Below, one piece after another: positions 1-7,463 of a DNA stretch of 64,000 nucleotides; position 1 is the first letter of the stretch; every line of letters starts with the position of its first letter. The stretch is from Desulfovibrio sp. ZJ369 (GTDB taxonomy: Bacteria; Desulfobacterota; Desulfovibrionia; Desulfovibrionales; Desulfovibrionaceae): contig NZ_JAAKEI010000013.1 of NCBI RefSeq assembly GCF_011039085.1, positions 1-64,000 of the forward strand. Reading direction: 5' to 3'. The notes beneath the pieces were generated by a model, which worked only from the letters and a program-made list of their open reading frames with translations, was not told the DNA's origin and made no database searches. The translations under genes were made by a program, and so were the position numbers.

Positions 1-126
1 AAAGCAAAAACATGTGATGAACTGTATAAATCCATTGGAAAAGCATTAAGTTGTATCACACAAAAAGACGCTGAAGGATGGTTTAAATCCTGTGGATATG
101 TAAAAAGTTAAAAGCAAAATGCTCTA
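1..126 (+). mobile_element. IS630-type transposase C-terminus and right end of the IS (partial)
   Basis: The last 36 codons of an open frame (stop TAA at 109-111) enter from the left edge. They end in a Trp-Phe-Lys-Ser-Cys-Gly-Tyr segment, typical of the C-terminus of IS630/Tc1-mariner transposases, which cut and paste at TA dinucleotides. The catalytic DDE residues lie outside the window. Fifteen bases after the stop comes GCTC followed by TA (125-126), which I read as the right terminal inverted repeat plus the TA target. The fragment is clearly more AT-rich than the rest of the window, consistent with transferred DNA. The outermost 17 bases recur at the ends of repeats at 28843 and 42988. 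The family call is by motif only. Confidence 0.75.
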
Positions 127-154
127 GTGGCAGCCCTCATTAGAGCATTTTGCT
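113..154. repeat. 14-bp inverted repeat at the IS right end
   Basis: Two perfect 14-base arms (113-126 and 141-154) face each other across a 14-base loop. The left arm is the IS right terminus. The right arm begins TAGAGCATTTTGCT, the same terminus pointing outward, so a second element or a remnant probably starts at 141. The hairpin may also terminate transposase transcription. Confidence 0.8.
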
Positions 155-301
155 AAGGTAACTGCTTGAGCGGCGCACAGCTGCTGGGGTCATGAGGAGT
201 CGCAGGCAAAGGCGCCAGATCCGTCTGCGTTTTTTGGGGGGCTTGAGGCCGATCACTCTACTGCGGGGCGGCTGGGTACAGCAATCCCGCAACGATTCGT
301 T

Positions 302-967
302 TCAAGGTCGGAAGCGCTCAACGCGCGCCGGGGGCAGGTTGCGGAGGACCATGACGCGTGTTTCCCGTGAACAACCGGCGCGGGCCAGCGTCGAGCGCCC
401 CCACAGCGCGTAGGTAAACTGAATTATGCAGCCCTGCCCGGCAGTCACCTTGCGCATTTGCTCCACAATGGCGTTTTGAGTGGGCGCGGGCAGGCTCAAC
501 AGCGGCAGGGAGGAGACGACCGCGGTCACCGGGCGATCCGGGGGCAGATAGTCGCAAAGGCGCGCGGCGTCGCCCTGGATGATGGCAAGCTCCGGGAAAC
601 GCGTGCGCAGCAAACGGCAGAAAGCGGGCAGACGTTCAATAATGATCAGCCGTTCAGGGGCGATGCGGGCTCGCAAAGCTCTGGTCACGGCGCCGGTGCC
701 CGCGCCCAGTTCCACCACCAGCCCATCGCCGGGCGGAACCATGTCCGCCATGCGCCGGGCAAGGCTGATGCCGCTCGGGCATACAGCTCCCACGGCGCGG
801 GGCGCGTGCGCCCATTGCGCCACAAACGCGCCCGCGCGTTCAAAACGGGCCAGGAAAGGGGCCTTGGACAAACAGGGGGTCACTGCGTGCAGGGCCTGTC
901 GGCTCAGAGCCTGGGTCAGAGCCAACAGGCGGCCCTGAGTCGCCTGCGCACGAGAGAGCATTTTCAT
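302..967 (-). CDS. class I SAM-dependent methyltransferase (phospholipid N-methyltransferase / rRNA dimethylase-like)
   Basis: A 221-residue protein with the SAM-binding glycine motif VVELGAGTGAVTRAL near residue 90, followed by an acidic strand end (IIIERL) and a GDAARL segment, the usual motif I-III order of Rossmann methyltransferases. The overall pattern resembles the PmtA/KsgA-like methyltransferases, which methylate phosphatidylethanolamine or rRNA adenine. The substrate cannot be told from sequence. The start at 967 is preferred over an upstream ATG at 1099 because a purine-rich GGAACGG lies directly before it and because 968-1099 contains a palindromic repeat (1061-1089). It is transcribed alone, with no partner gene beside it. 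Confidence 0.75.
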   Translation of the reverse strand: MKMLSRAQATQGRLLALTQALSRQALHAVTPCLSKAPFLARFERAGAFVAQWAHAPRAVGAVCPSGISLARRMADMVPPGDGLVVELGAGTGAVTRALRARIAPERLIIIERLPAFCRLLRTRFPELAIIQGDAARLCDYLPPDRPVTAVVSSLPLLSLPAPTQNAIVEQMRKVTAGQGCIIQFTYALWGRSTLARAGCSRETRVMVLRNLPPARVERFRP

Positions 968-1060
968 CCGTTCCCCTTCCGCTGTTTTACAACATGAGAA
1001 TGTTACAGAGCGTATGGGCTGGCGCGGCGTCAGCAATGCGTCAACCGGCTGCCGGCGGTA

Positions 1061-1089
1061 TAGAGCATTTTCTCTTTGAAAATGCTCTA
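1061..1089. repeat. GAGC/GCTC palindromic element (short)
   Basis: Eleven-base arms (TAGAGCATTTT and its complement) separated by 7 bases, with TA at both outer ends. This is the minimal form of the dispersed family described at 19000-19269. Confidence 0.8.
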
Positions 1090-1254
1090 ATACTGTCACT
1101 GTTGCTGTACTACGCTACCATTGTTCTTGTCGAAAGCCCAATACTTATTCGTGGATATTTTCAGACCGGATAGCGGAGCAGGCCCGGAGGAGGGCAAAAC
1201 CGTCAGCCGAGTGTTGCGCGTCCAGCCTGAATCTTTTGAGATAGAAGAGAGCGG

Positions 1255-1299
1255 CGCGTTCATAGAGCAATTTCATTTTGAAATTGCTCTATGAACGCG
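1255..1299. repeat. perfect 21-bp inverted repeat with 3-base loop
   Basis: Positions 1255-1275 and 1279-1299 are exact reverse complements. The inner part has the TAGAGC/GCTCTA core of the dispersed family. The outer part (CGCGTTCA) extends the symmetry beyond the usual element boundary. No gene ends here. Confidence 0.9.
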
Positions 1300-1501
1300 G
1301 GAGCATCGACAGCCTGTCTGCGAAGCAATTTCAGACTGTGACGTATGAAGTGGATGACGCCGGCAGAGAGAGGCAGAAGCGCAGTTTATGGCGCGCTTGC
1401 CTTGCCCGTCAGCGAGCCTTCGAGCTGTACGGACAAGACTGGCAGAGCTGCATGCCGGACGTCTTCAAAACTTTGAGAGTATCAACGCTCAAAGTTGCAA
1501 T

Positions 1502-1550
1502 GCTCTAACGACAACGACGCGACAAAAGAGCCTGCCGTTGTCGTTAGAGC
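1502..1550. repeat. 15-bp inverted repeat of the GCTCTA family, inverted orientation
   Basis: Perfect arms 1502-1516 and 1536-1550 (GCTCTAACGACAACG and complement) with a 19-base loop. The TA dinucleotides are inside the arms, so this pairs two outward-facing termini, as at 113-154. Confidence 0.8.
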
Positions 1551-1729
1551 GCAACACGCTGCAGTGTAACGTCCGCACAATGCATCACGATGTTTTTTGC
1601 GCAAGGCTGCCGCCTCGACACGCGCGCGTATCGGGCATGTCTCGACCGCGGGCGGCGGGCGCCTGTTCAGGCACGCCCTGGCGTCTGTTGCATGGGCACG
1701 CAAACACGAGAAGCGTAAAGCCGTCCGGT

Positions 1730-2137
1730 TCAGGGTTGGGACGCTTTGGCCCGGGTTCTGTTTTCAAATTTTTCCTTGTCGACCACCACGCGTTCATGGA
1801 TGCCTTTGCCGATAAGACCCGCCTCGTCATGGGCTTCCACCCTGAAAGTCAGGCCTTTGCCGTTGGAAGACACGGCAATCAGCTCGGCAAAGAAGCGAAC
1901 TTTCATGCCGCTGGGCGTTGCCGCCAGATGGGAAACGTCAACGCGCGTGCCCACCGTGGTCTGGCCTTGCTCAAGGGCGTCCTGCACGGTGGCCACGGCC
2001 GTGCCTTCCATGCCCGCGATCATCATGGCCGTGGAATACACGGACACCAGGCCGCTGCCGATCCTGTCGGCCAGCAAGGCCTCCGTGACAATTGCCTCCG
2101 AGTTGCCTTGCAGCCCGGTTTGCAGAGTCGTCTTCAT
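1730..2137 (-). CDS. thioesterase family protein, FlK-like hot-dog fold
   Basis: A 135-residue protein, the usual length for a single hot-dog domain. The central region (STAMMIAGMEGTAVATVQ, then GTRVDVSHLAATPSGMKV) matches the fluoroacetyl-CoA thioesterase-like (FlK) group, acyl-CoA hydrolases of mostly unknown substrate. It is probably cytoplasmic, with no signal peptide. The start at 2137 has an AGGTGTG Shine-Dalgarno 5 bases upstream. The longer open frame to 2356 adds an arginine-rich, non-conserved stretch and was rejected. It stands alone between repeat-rich intervals. Confidence 0.8.
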   Translation of the reverse strand: MKTTLQTGLQGNSEAIVTEALLADRIGSGLVSVYSTAMMIAGMEGTAVATVQDALEQGQTTVGTRVDVSHLAATPSGMKVRFFAELIAVSSNGKGLTFRVEAHDEAGLIGKGIHERVVVDKEKFENRTRAKASQP

Positions 2138-2459
2138 GCGCACACCTCGTTTGCGGCACAGAGTTTGGCGCGCCGCTTTGCGCGGCGTCGCACCAGGGTC
2201 AGTCCTCATTACAACACCTGCTGCAGCGCTGCATTTTTCCGTGCGTCGGCGTTGCAAAACGAAAATTGACCTTGCGGCAGTTCCATACAGCTTGCCCACT
2301 TTCCGCTTTGCGCCTTGCCGCCCGAAAAAATGCAACTTTCGCGGACGGCATTGCAATGAGAGCCGACCCTAAGCTTTCCTTGTAAGCCGGGCAGTTGTCA
2401 AGAGTAAACCGCTTGCGCGCAGGGCTGATGCATCTTATGCGGCAGCCCTGGAACGGGTT
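2138..2459. other. intergenic interval with one family-2 hairpin
   Basis: No gene is supported. The only structured element is the 31-base hairpin at 2420-2450. The left part is upstream of the thioesterase gene and should contain its promoter, but I could not place one. Confidence 0.5.
2420..2450 (-). repeat. 31-base hairpin repeat, family 2
   Basis: Begins CAGGGCTG and ends CAGCCCTG (8-base perfect arms), with further partial pairing inside. In reverse orientation it matches copies at 45121-45151 and 53804-53834 at about 27 of 31 positions or better. It lies just downstream of the small minus-strand open frame ending at 2460. Confidence 0.75.
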
Positions 2460-2729
2460 TTACCAGGTTGCGTTCCGTCGGAACCTGTAGAATTCTCTGG
2501 ACGAGCTGCAAACAGACCTGGATGCCTGGCTGAATGAGGACAACACGGAGCAAACCCACTCTCCGATCACGGCGCGTTTGCTTTCCTGTACAACCAACGC
2601 CACTGACGGTTTGCCGCAGCAACTGTCGGCCTTGTTGATCTCCTGACGTCGCGAGAGCGTCAAGCCTTCAAACATTTCTTTCAGTTCCTCATGTATTCGT
2701 TCCCTTTCGTCGTCAGCAACAGACGTCAT
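2460..2729 (-). CDS. hypothetical small protein, possibly a gene remnant
   Basis: An 89-residue open frame whose ATG at 2729 has an excellent AGGAGG Shine-Dalgarno 9 bases upstream, so initiation here is likely. The N-terminal 30 residues are acidic and helical (DDERERIHEELKEMFEGL). The rest is serine- and cysteine-rich and looks much less protein-like, which suggests a frameshift near residue 32 and decay. Not recognised. Confidence 0.35.
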   Translation of the reverse strand: MTSVADDERERIHEELKEMFEGLTLSRRQEINKADSCCGKPSVALVVQESKRAVIGEWVCSVLSSFSQASRSVCSSSREFYRFRRNATW

Positions 2730-2953
2730 CGTGTCTGACCTCCTGCCTGTCTGCTGGAATACAATCTCTGTTTGGGAAAACCCTGCCACAGCTTTTTTCT
2801 TCGGGAAGCCCTTTGGGAATTTTGGGCAATAAATTGCGAGAAACATATCTGTCATCCATGACGTGCCCGGCTTATTCTGCATTCATGCGACGTGGCCGTT
2901 TTCCATTTCCAAACCGGAATAAAAGGAATTCCCCGCGATCCGGGAGGTGTTTC

Positions 2954-3100
2954 ATGGCGAAGGGTGATCACATGGTACGTTTTCAGGTTTTTTTCCTTGC
3001 GGCCCTGACGGCGCTTTCTTTTCTGGGGAACGCGCCTTCGGCGTGGGCCGCCCAATCCCTTGCCAGGAAAGACTTTTTGGACTGTACCGAACCAGGATGA
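2954..3100 (+). CDS. short exported protein, probably truncated
   Basis: A 48-residue frame with a GGGAGGTG Shine-Dalgarno before its ATG and a textbook signal peptide: basic start, hydrophobic core VFFLAALTALSFLG, and an Ala-Trp-Ala cleavage site near residue 32. Only about 16 residues would remain after cleavage before a stop at 3098. It reads like the 5' end of an exported protein cut short, just upstream of the convergent tRNA-Ser. It could also be a genuine short periplasmic peptide. Confidence 0.35.
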   Translation: MAKGDHMVRFQVFFLAALTALSFLGNAPSAWAAQSLARKDFLDCTEPG

Positions 3101-3109
3101 AATGAAATC

Positions 3110-3199
3110 TGGCGGAAGGGGAGGGATTTGAACCCCCGGATGCCTCACGGCATCAACGGTTTTCAAGACCGCCGCATTAAACCGCTCTGCCACCCTTCC
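3110..3199 (-). tRNA. tRNA-Ser (anticodon UGA)
   Basis: Read on the minus strand, a 90-base tRNA begins GGAAGGG, pairs with CCCTTCC and ends in an encoded CCA. The anticodon loop CTTGAAA gives UGA, which reads UCA serine codons. The long variable arm (GATGCC...GGCATC) confirms a class II tRNA. The T-loop GGTTCAAATCC is intact. Confidence 0.95.
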
Positions 3200-3269
3200 A
3201 CACGGAAAAACCGCAAATCTTCACGCGCCACAGCATGAGGCGCTTCCTGCCCGACAGTCGCAAAAGGAA

Positions 3270-3303
3270 GACGGCGCCTTTCCCCAAAGGCAAAGACGCC
3301 GTC
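3270..3303 (-). terminator. Rho-independent terminator downstream of HU
   Basis: On the minus strand a GACGGCG stem pairs with CGCCGTC, with extra pairing inside (TTTGCC/GGCAAA-like), followed by TTCCTTTT. It sits 27 bases past the HU stop and points the right way. Confidence 0.7.
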
Positions 3304-3329
3304 GAAAATAAACATGGCTGCCGCCGTGC

Positions 3330-3605
3330 TTACTTGATGGCGTCTTTGAGGCCCTTGCCGGGGGTGAACTTGGCAACTTTGCTGGCCGGAATGGTAATTT
3401 CTTTGCCGGTGCGGGGATTGCGGCCTTTACGGGCGGCGCGGGCCACAACCTTGAAACTGCCGAAACCGGTGAACGTAACGGATTCGCCGTCGGCGAGGGC
3501 TTCGCGCAGCGAGGCCACAACGGCGTCAAGGGCCTCTTCCGCCTTGGCTTTGGTGGGCAAACCGGCTTTGGCATGAATTTTTTCTACAAGCTCAGCTTTC
3601 GTCAT
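3330..3605 (-). CDS. hup: HU family DNA-binding protein
   Basis: A 91-residue histone-like protein, full length for HU. It bends and compacts DNA as a dimer. Visible marks are the N-terminal MTKAELVEKI helix, the GFGSFKVVARAARKGRNPRTG signature at about residues 47-67, and the arm residues RNPRTGKEI-TIPASK around the DNA-intercalating proline. The ATG at 3605 follows a GGAGAA Shine-Dalgarno. The open frame upstream of it is not protein-like. It is monocistronic, with its own promoter candidate at 3784-3812 and terminator at 3270-3303. Confidence 0.95.
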   Translation of the reverse strand: MTKAELVEKIHAKAGLPTKAKAEEALDAVVASLREALADGESVTFTGFGSFKVVARAARKGRNPRTGKEITIPASKVAKFTPGKGLKDAIK

Positions 3606-3929
3606 GATACTTCTCCGTAGAGGATTTTCGGGTTTCCCCGTTTTGTGCCGAGCCTGACTGAGCCGGGTCCGGTCGGCATCGTGTGCGGTTCGGATTCGTT
3701 GCTCGGCAAGCTCAGCCACGGTTCGCGCCATTGAGTATATGCAGCGTGGCCGCGGGCAGGGCCCAGCGACCGTAACATTGCTTTCTCTAAGGAATGCGGC
3801 CTGCCGTGTCAATATAAAAAGCGCGGATTTGCCCGCCCGCTCTGGTTTTCTCGGCAAAAACCCGCATGTGCCCGTGTCCGCGGCAAGGCTTGGGGAAAGC
3901 GTGCGGTGGTGTTGCAAGATTCTGTATTG
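3606..3929. other. leader region between murI and HU
   Basis: No gene is seen in these 324 bases between two minus-strand genes. They hold the HU promoter candidate at 3784-3812 and a long HU leader of about 170 bases. An ATAC-rich stretch near 3735 could be an alternative -10. Confidence 0.5.
3784..3812 (-). promoter_or_regulatory. candidate sigma-70 promoter for HU
   Basis: On the minus strand a perfect TTGACA (3812-3807) is followed after 17 bases by TAGAGA (3789-3784). The -35 and spacing are ideal and the -10 is weak. The start of transcription would lie about 170 bases before the HU ATG. Confidence 0.4.
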
Positions 3930-4757
3930 TTAAATGTCAACAAGCTCAACTTCCGCTGTTTTCAGCGGCCGCTCCAGAAAGAGGCTGCCGGTGCGCGCAA
4001 AGCGACTCTGATTATCTGTGGTCAAAAAACGGCAGTGCCCGACGCCGCCGCGGCGCAGCAGGTTCAGGCGGGTGAGCTCGGCCTCCACACTTTCCGCGGT
4101 GGTGGCCGCGGAGTCGACAATGCGCACCTGGGGGCCGACTACCTGCTGGAGGGCCGTTTGCAGCAGGGGAAAGTGCGTGCAGCCCAGCAGCAGGGTGTCG
4201 GGACGCGCAGCCGTGACCGCCGGGGAAAAGATGTCCGCCAGGTAACGCCGGGCTATGCCCTCAACCAGGGGGCCGTCCATCCAGCCCTCTTCGGCCAGAG
4301 GCACAAACAGGGTGCAGGCCCTGCCCAGGACATGCGCCTCAGGCCGGATACGGGCAATAGCCCGCTGGTATGCGCCGCCGGAGATTGTCGCTTCAGTGCC
4401 GATGACCACAATTTCCCCGTTGCGGCTGGCTCTGGCCGCGGCCAGCGCGCCGGGCTCCACCACGCCCAGCACGGGCAGGGGCCAGAACCGTTCGCGCAAC
4501 TGGGGCAGGGCGGCGGCCGTGGCCGTATTGCAGGCCACCACCAGCATCTTCACGCCGCTGTCCACAAGTTTTTGCGCGGCTTTCAGCGTGTAGCGGACGA
4601 TAGTTGCAGCGCCCTTGGTGCCGTAGGGCAGGCGAGCCGTATCGCCCAGGTAGAGCAGATCTTCGGCCGGAAGACGGCGGGACAGGGCCTTGAGTACAGT
4701 AAGGCCGCCCATGCCCGAATCAAAAAGGGCCACAGGCAGCGTGGAAACGTCTTTCAT
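3930..4757 (-). CDS. murI: glutamate racemase
   Basis: A 275-residue cytoplasmic enzyme that interconverts L- and D-glutamate, supplying D-Glu for peptidoglycan. The two catalytic cysteines are visible in VVACNTATA (about C76) and LLGCTHFPLL (about C193). The substrate-binding motif FDSGMGG is near residue 12, and YLGDTARLPYG follows. An AAGGA precedes the ATG at 4757 by 5 bases. The in-frame ATG at 4763 sits too close to that site. It follows the TauE/SafE permease gene on the same strand with a 78-base gap. Confidence 0.95.
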   Translation of the reverse strand: MKDVSTLPVALFDSGMGGLTVLKALSRRLPAEDLLYLGDTARLPYGTKGAATIVRYTLKAAQKLVDSGVKMLVVACNTATAAALPQLRERFWPLPVLGVVEPGALAAARASRNGEIVVIGTEATISGGAYQRAIARIRPEAHVLGRACTLFVPLAEEGWMDGPLVEGIARRYLADIFSPAVTAARPDTLLLGCTHFPLLQTALQQVVGPQVRIVDSAATTAESVEAELTRLNLLRRGGVGHCRFLTTDNQSRFARTGSLFLERPLKTAEVELVDI

Positions 4758-4835
4758 GAGCATCCTTCAGGGCAGCCGTAAAAGGCATCCGTTTTTCAAC
4801 GGCCTGATTTTCTGTGCGCCGTTGCGCCGCAGGAT

Positions 4836-5783
4836 TCAGAAAGTTTGGCCCAAATAGCGGATGGCTGTAAAGAGCAAAATAGCCGCCAGAAGATATTTCA
4901 AGGCTGCGGCAGGCACGAATTTTTGACAGCGCGCGCCCACATACATGCCCGCCATGCCGCCCAGGCCCAGCAAAAGCCCCAGCCGCCAGTCCGGCGCAAT
5001 CGTCAGGCCGGGATAGAAAGGAGCCAGCAGGGCGTAAAAGCCGACGCCCGCCACGGAGGTCAGAAAGGTGGCGAAAAGCGAGGCCCCGGCCACGGCATAG
5101 ACCGGCAGGCCGAAGAAGGAGACCAGAAAGGGAGCCATTATCGCGCCGCCGCCGATGCCGTAGATGCCGCCCACCAGACCCACGATCAGGCTGAGCAGGG
5201 CAATGCCCCGGCTGGAGACCGCAAATGTTTGCTCCTGGAAGCTGAAGATCAGTTCCCGGCTGTTCCAGACCTGTACCCGGCAGGAGCTCTCCAGGCCAGT
5301 GCTGCGATCCTTGCCGTCGCGGGCGGCGTGGAAGGCCCGCTCGGCCCTTGCGGCATTGTCCCGGCCCGGAGAAAGCGCGCCCCGCCGCTTGAGCCGCAAA
5401 TCCCAAAGCATTCTGCCGCCCACATAAAGCAGCACGAGACCCGCAAAGATTTTAAAGTGACGCGGGTCAGGCAAGCAGTTGATCCGGATCAGAGCCCCGG
5501 CAAAAACGCCGGGCAGGGTGCCCAGGGCCACGGTCAGGGTCAGCGGCCAGAGCAGGCGGCCTTCGCGCCAGTAGCGCCATACCCCGGCGGGGCAGGCCAG
5601 CACGTTGAAAAACTGGTTGGTGGCGCTGACGCTGGGGTTGACGTAGCCGAGAACGCTCATCTGAAAGGGCAGAAGCAAAAACGCGCCGGAAACGCCGCCC
5701 ATGGAAGTCACGAACGAAACGCCCAGGGCCACGGCAAAGGGCAGAAAAGGCGAGCAGTCAATGCCTGCGGTGGGAAAATACAT
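4836..5783 (-). CDS. TauE/SafE family sulfite/sulfonate-type permease
   Basis: A 315-residue polytopic membrane protein. Two homologous halves each carry the glycine-rich motif of the family (GVSFVTSMGGVSGAFLLLP near residue 20 and GLVGGIYGIGGGAIMAPFLV near residue 195), flanked by hydrophobic helices and separated by a polar cytoplasmic loop of about 60 residues. Members export or import small sulfur-containing or organic anions. In a sulfate reducer a sulfur oxyanion substrate is attractive but unproven. A GGGAGGAG Shine-Dalgarno fixes the ATG at 5783. The longer frame to 6092 would overlap the divergent hisH promoter region. Confidence 0.85.
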   Translation of the reverse strand: MYFPTAGIDCSPFLPFAVALGVSFVTSMGGVSGAFLLLPFQMSVLGYVNPSVSATNQFFNVLACPAGVWRYWREGRLLWPLTLTVALGTLPGVFAGALIRINCLPDPRHFKIFAGLVLLYVGGRMLWDLRLKRRGALSPGRDNAARAERAFHAARDGKDRSTGLESSCRVQVWNSRELIFSFQEQTFAVSSRGIALLSLIVGLVGGIYGIGGGAIMAPFLVSFFGLPVYAVAGASLFATFLTSVAGVGFYALLAPFYPGLTIAPDWRLGLLLGLGGMAGMYVGARCQKFVPAAALKYLLAAILLFTAIRYLGQTF

Positions 5784-5858
5784 GGCTCCTCCCGCGAGTC
5801 GCGCCGGAAGCCCGGCCGAGCTGCGCCCGTTGATGCCGCAACGGCGGCACGCAGAGTT

Positions 5859-5890
5859 ATAATCACGATTGTCAGCATAACCGTGATTAT
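5859..5890. promoter_or_regulatory. 9-bp inverted repeat between divergent permease and hisH
   Basis: ATAATCACG (5859-5867) and CGTGATTAT (5882-5890) are perfect reverse complements 14 bases apart. A TATAAT hexamer (5858-5863) overlaps the left arm. The position midway between the divergent permease and his genes suits an operator, although the arms could also form an RNA hairpin. Confidence 0.4.
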
Positions 5891-6052
5891 TGTTTTTGTC
5901 ATCCGGCCGCACGCACAGGGAATGCGCCAGGCCGCTTTGGCAAAACGGAGCGCGCCCGTCTCCTCCCGCATTGCCTGCCGGGCCCGAAATCGTTATATTC
6001 CTGGCGCACGGCCCGTGTTGGCGCAGGCCGCGCTGCAAACCGAGGGAGGACC

Positions 6053-6694
6053 ATGCTGGCCATTTTGGATTACAAGGCAGGCAACCAGACAAGCGTGCGC
6101 CGCGCCCTGGATCATCTGGAAATACCCTGCGCCATTACGGCGGATGCCGCAATTCTGGAAAGCGCCCGGGGCATCATCTTTCCGGGCGTGGGCGCGGCGG
6201 GGCAGGCCATGCGGGCGCTGCGCGCCGCCGGGCTGGACACTGTCCTGCGCCGGGCTGTGGCCGCCGGGCAACCGCTTTTGGGCATCTGCCTGGGCTGCCA
6301 GATACTGCTGGAGCACAGCGAGGAAAACGCCACGCCCTGCCTGGGCGTCGTGCCCGGCATCTGCCGCCGCTTTGAGGATGATCTCCGGCAGGAGGACGGT
6401 TCCCCGGCCCCTGTGCCGCACATGGGCTGGAACAGCCTGCGCGCGCGCGCTTCCTGCCGTCTGCTGGCGGGCATAGAACCCGCAGCCGAGTTTTATTTTG
6501 TGCACAGCTATTATGCGCAGCCCGATCCCGCCTTTGTGATCGCCACCACGCGCTATGGCCGCGAATTCTGCTCCCTCTACGGCCGCGACGGGCTCTGGGC
6601 CGCGCAATTCCACCCGGAAAAGAGCGGACGGCCGGGGCTGGCCCTGTTGCGCAATTTTTATGACTATTGTCTGGAGGCGCGCCATGCTCAGTAA
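6053..6694 (+). CDS. hisH: imidazole glycerol phosphate synthase, glutaminase subunit HisH
   Basis: A 213-residue class I glutamine amidotransferase that hydrolyses glutamine and channels ammonia to HisF in histidine biosynthesis. The nucleophile lies in LLGICLGCQ (C79). The partner His187 and Glu189 are in QFHPEKSG. The oxyanion segment [10 protein letters not shown] is at residues 41-50. It overlaps hisF by 11 bases, so the two subunits are translationally coupled. No other his genes are in the window, so histidine synthesis is dispersed in this genome. Confidence 0.95.
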   Translation: MLAILDYKAGNQTSVRRALDHLEIPCAITADAAILESARGIIFPGVGAAGQAMRALRAAGLDTVLRRAVAAGQPLLGICLGCQILLEHSEENATPCLGVVPGICRRFEDDLRQEDGSPAPVPHMGWNSLRARASCRLLAGIEPAAEFYFVHSYYAQPDPAFVIATTRYGREFCSLYGRDGLWAAQFHPEKSGRPGLALLRNFYDYCLEARHAQ

Positions 6695-7463
6695 ACGGGT
6701 CATCCCCTGCCTGGACGTGCGCGCCGGGCGGCTGACCAAGGGCATCAGATTCTCCGGCAACGAGGACATCGGCGATCCTGTGGAAAGCGCCCGGCGCTAT
6801 TATGAGCAAGGCGCGGACGAGATAGTCTTTTACGACATTACCGCCTCGGCCGAGGCGCGCGGCATTTTTCTGGACGTGGTGGAGCGCGTGGCCGCGCAGA
6901 TTTTCATCCCCTTTTGCGTGGGCGGCGGCATCGGCACAGTGGAGGATATGCGCGCCGTGCTTCTGGCCGGCGCTGAAAAAATCTCGGTCAATTCCGCGGC
7001 TGTGCAAAATCCCCGCATTATCGCCGAGGGCGCGGATGCCTTTGGCTCCCAGGCCATTGTGGTGGGCATGGACGTGCTGGCCGTGCCTGCCGGCGAGAAC
7101 GTCCCCTCAGGATATGAAATCGTGATCCACGGCGGGCGCAAGCGCATGGGCCTGGATGCCGTGGCCTGGGCGCGCCGCTGCGAAGAGCTGGGCGCGGGCG
7201 AGCTTTGCGTCAACTCCATTGACGCGGACGGCACCAAAAACGGGTACGAGCTTACGCTGACCAGGGCCATAGCCGATGCCGTGTCCATCCCGGTGATCGC
7301 CTCCGGCGGCGCGGGCGAGCCCAGGCACATGCTTGAGGCCGTGCGCGAAGGCGGGGCCTCGGCCGCGCTGATCGCCTCCATTGTGCATTACGGCGAGTAC
7401 AGCATCCGGGATTGCAAGGAATACATGGCCGCGGCCGGGGCCAAGGTGCGGCTGACATGGTAG
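6684..7463 (+). CDS. hisF: imidazole glycerol phosphate synthase, cyclase subunit HisF
   Basis: A 259-residue (beta/alpha)8 barrel that makes IGP and AICAR from PRFAR. The catalytic aspartates are D11 (PCLDV) and D130 (VVGMDV). Phosphate-binding glycine motifs are CVGGGIGT (about 78-85) and [11 protein letters not shown] in the C-terminal half. Its ATG lies inside the end of hisH, and the start of the LarE-like gene overlaps its own stop by 7 bases, making a tightly packed three-gene operon. Confidence 0.96.
   Translation: MLSKRVIPCLDVRAGRLTKGIRFSGNEDIGDPVESARRYYEQGADEIVFYDITASAEARGIFLDVVERVAAQIFIPFCVGGGIGTVEDMRAVLLAGAEKISVNSAAVQNPRIIAEGADAFGSQAIVVGMDVLAVPAGENVPSGYEIVIHGGRKRMGLDAVAWARRCEELGAGELCVNSIDADGTKNGYELTLTRAIADAVSIPVIASGGAGEPRHMLEAVREGGASAALIASIVHYGEYSIRDCKEYMAAAGAKVRLTW

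Larger units (their letters stand above)
968..1729. other. gene-poor interval dense in palindromes
   Basis: About 760 bases lie between two minus-strand genes. I see no convincing gene. The interval holds three hairpins of the GAGC...GCTC family (1061-1089, 1255-1299, 1502-1550). A 76-codon plus-strand open frame starting at 1278 begins inside one of the hairpins and looks fortuitous or a remnant. The methyltransferase promoter must lie in the right part of the first 150 bases, but no clear -35/-10 pair was found. Confidence 0.6.

Noticed and set aside
1278-1508. 76-codon plus-strand frame
   Set aside because: It starts inside a perfect palindrome and ends at another repeat, without a ribosome site; at most a remnant.
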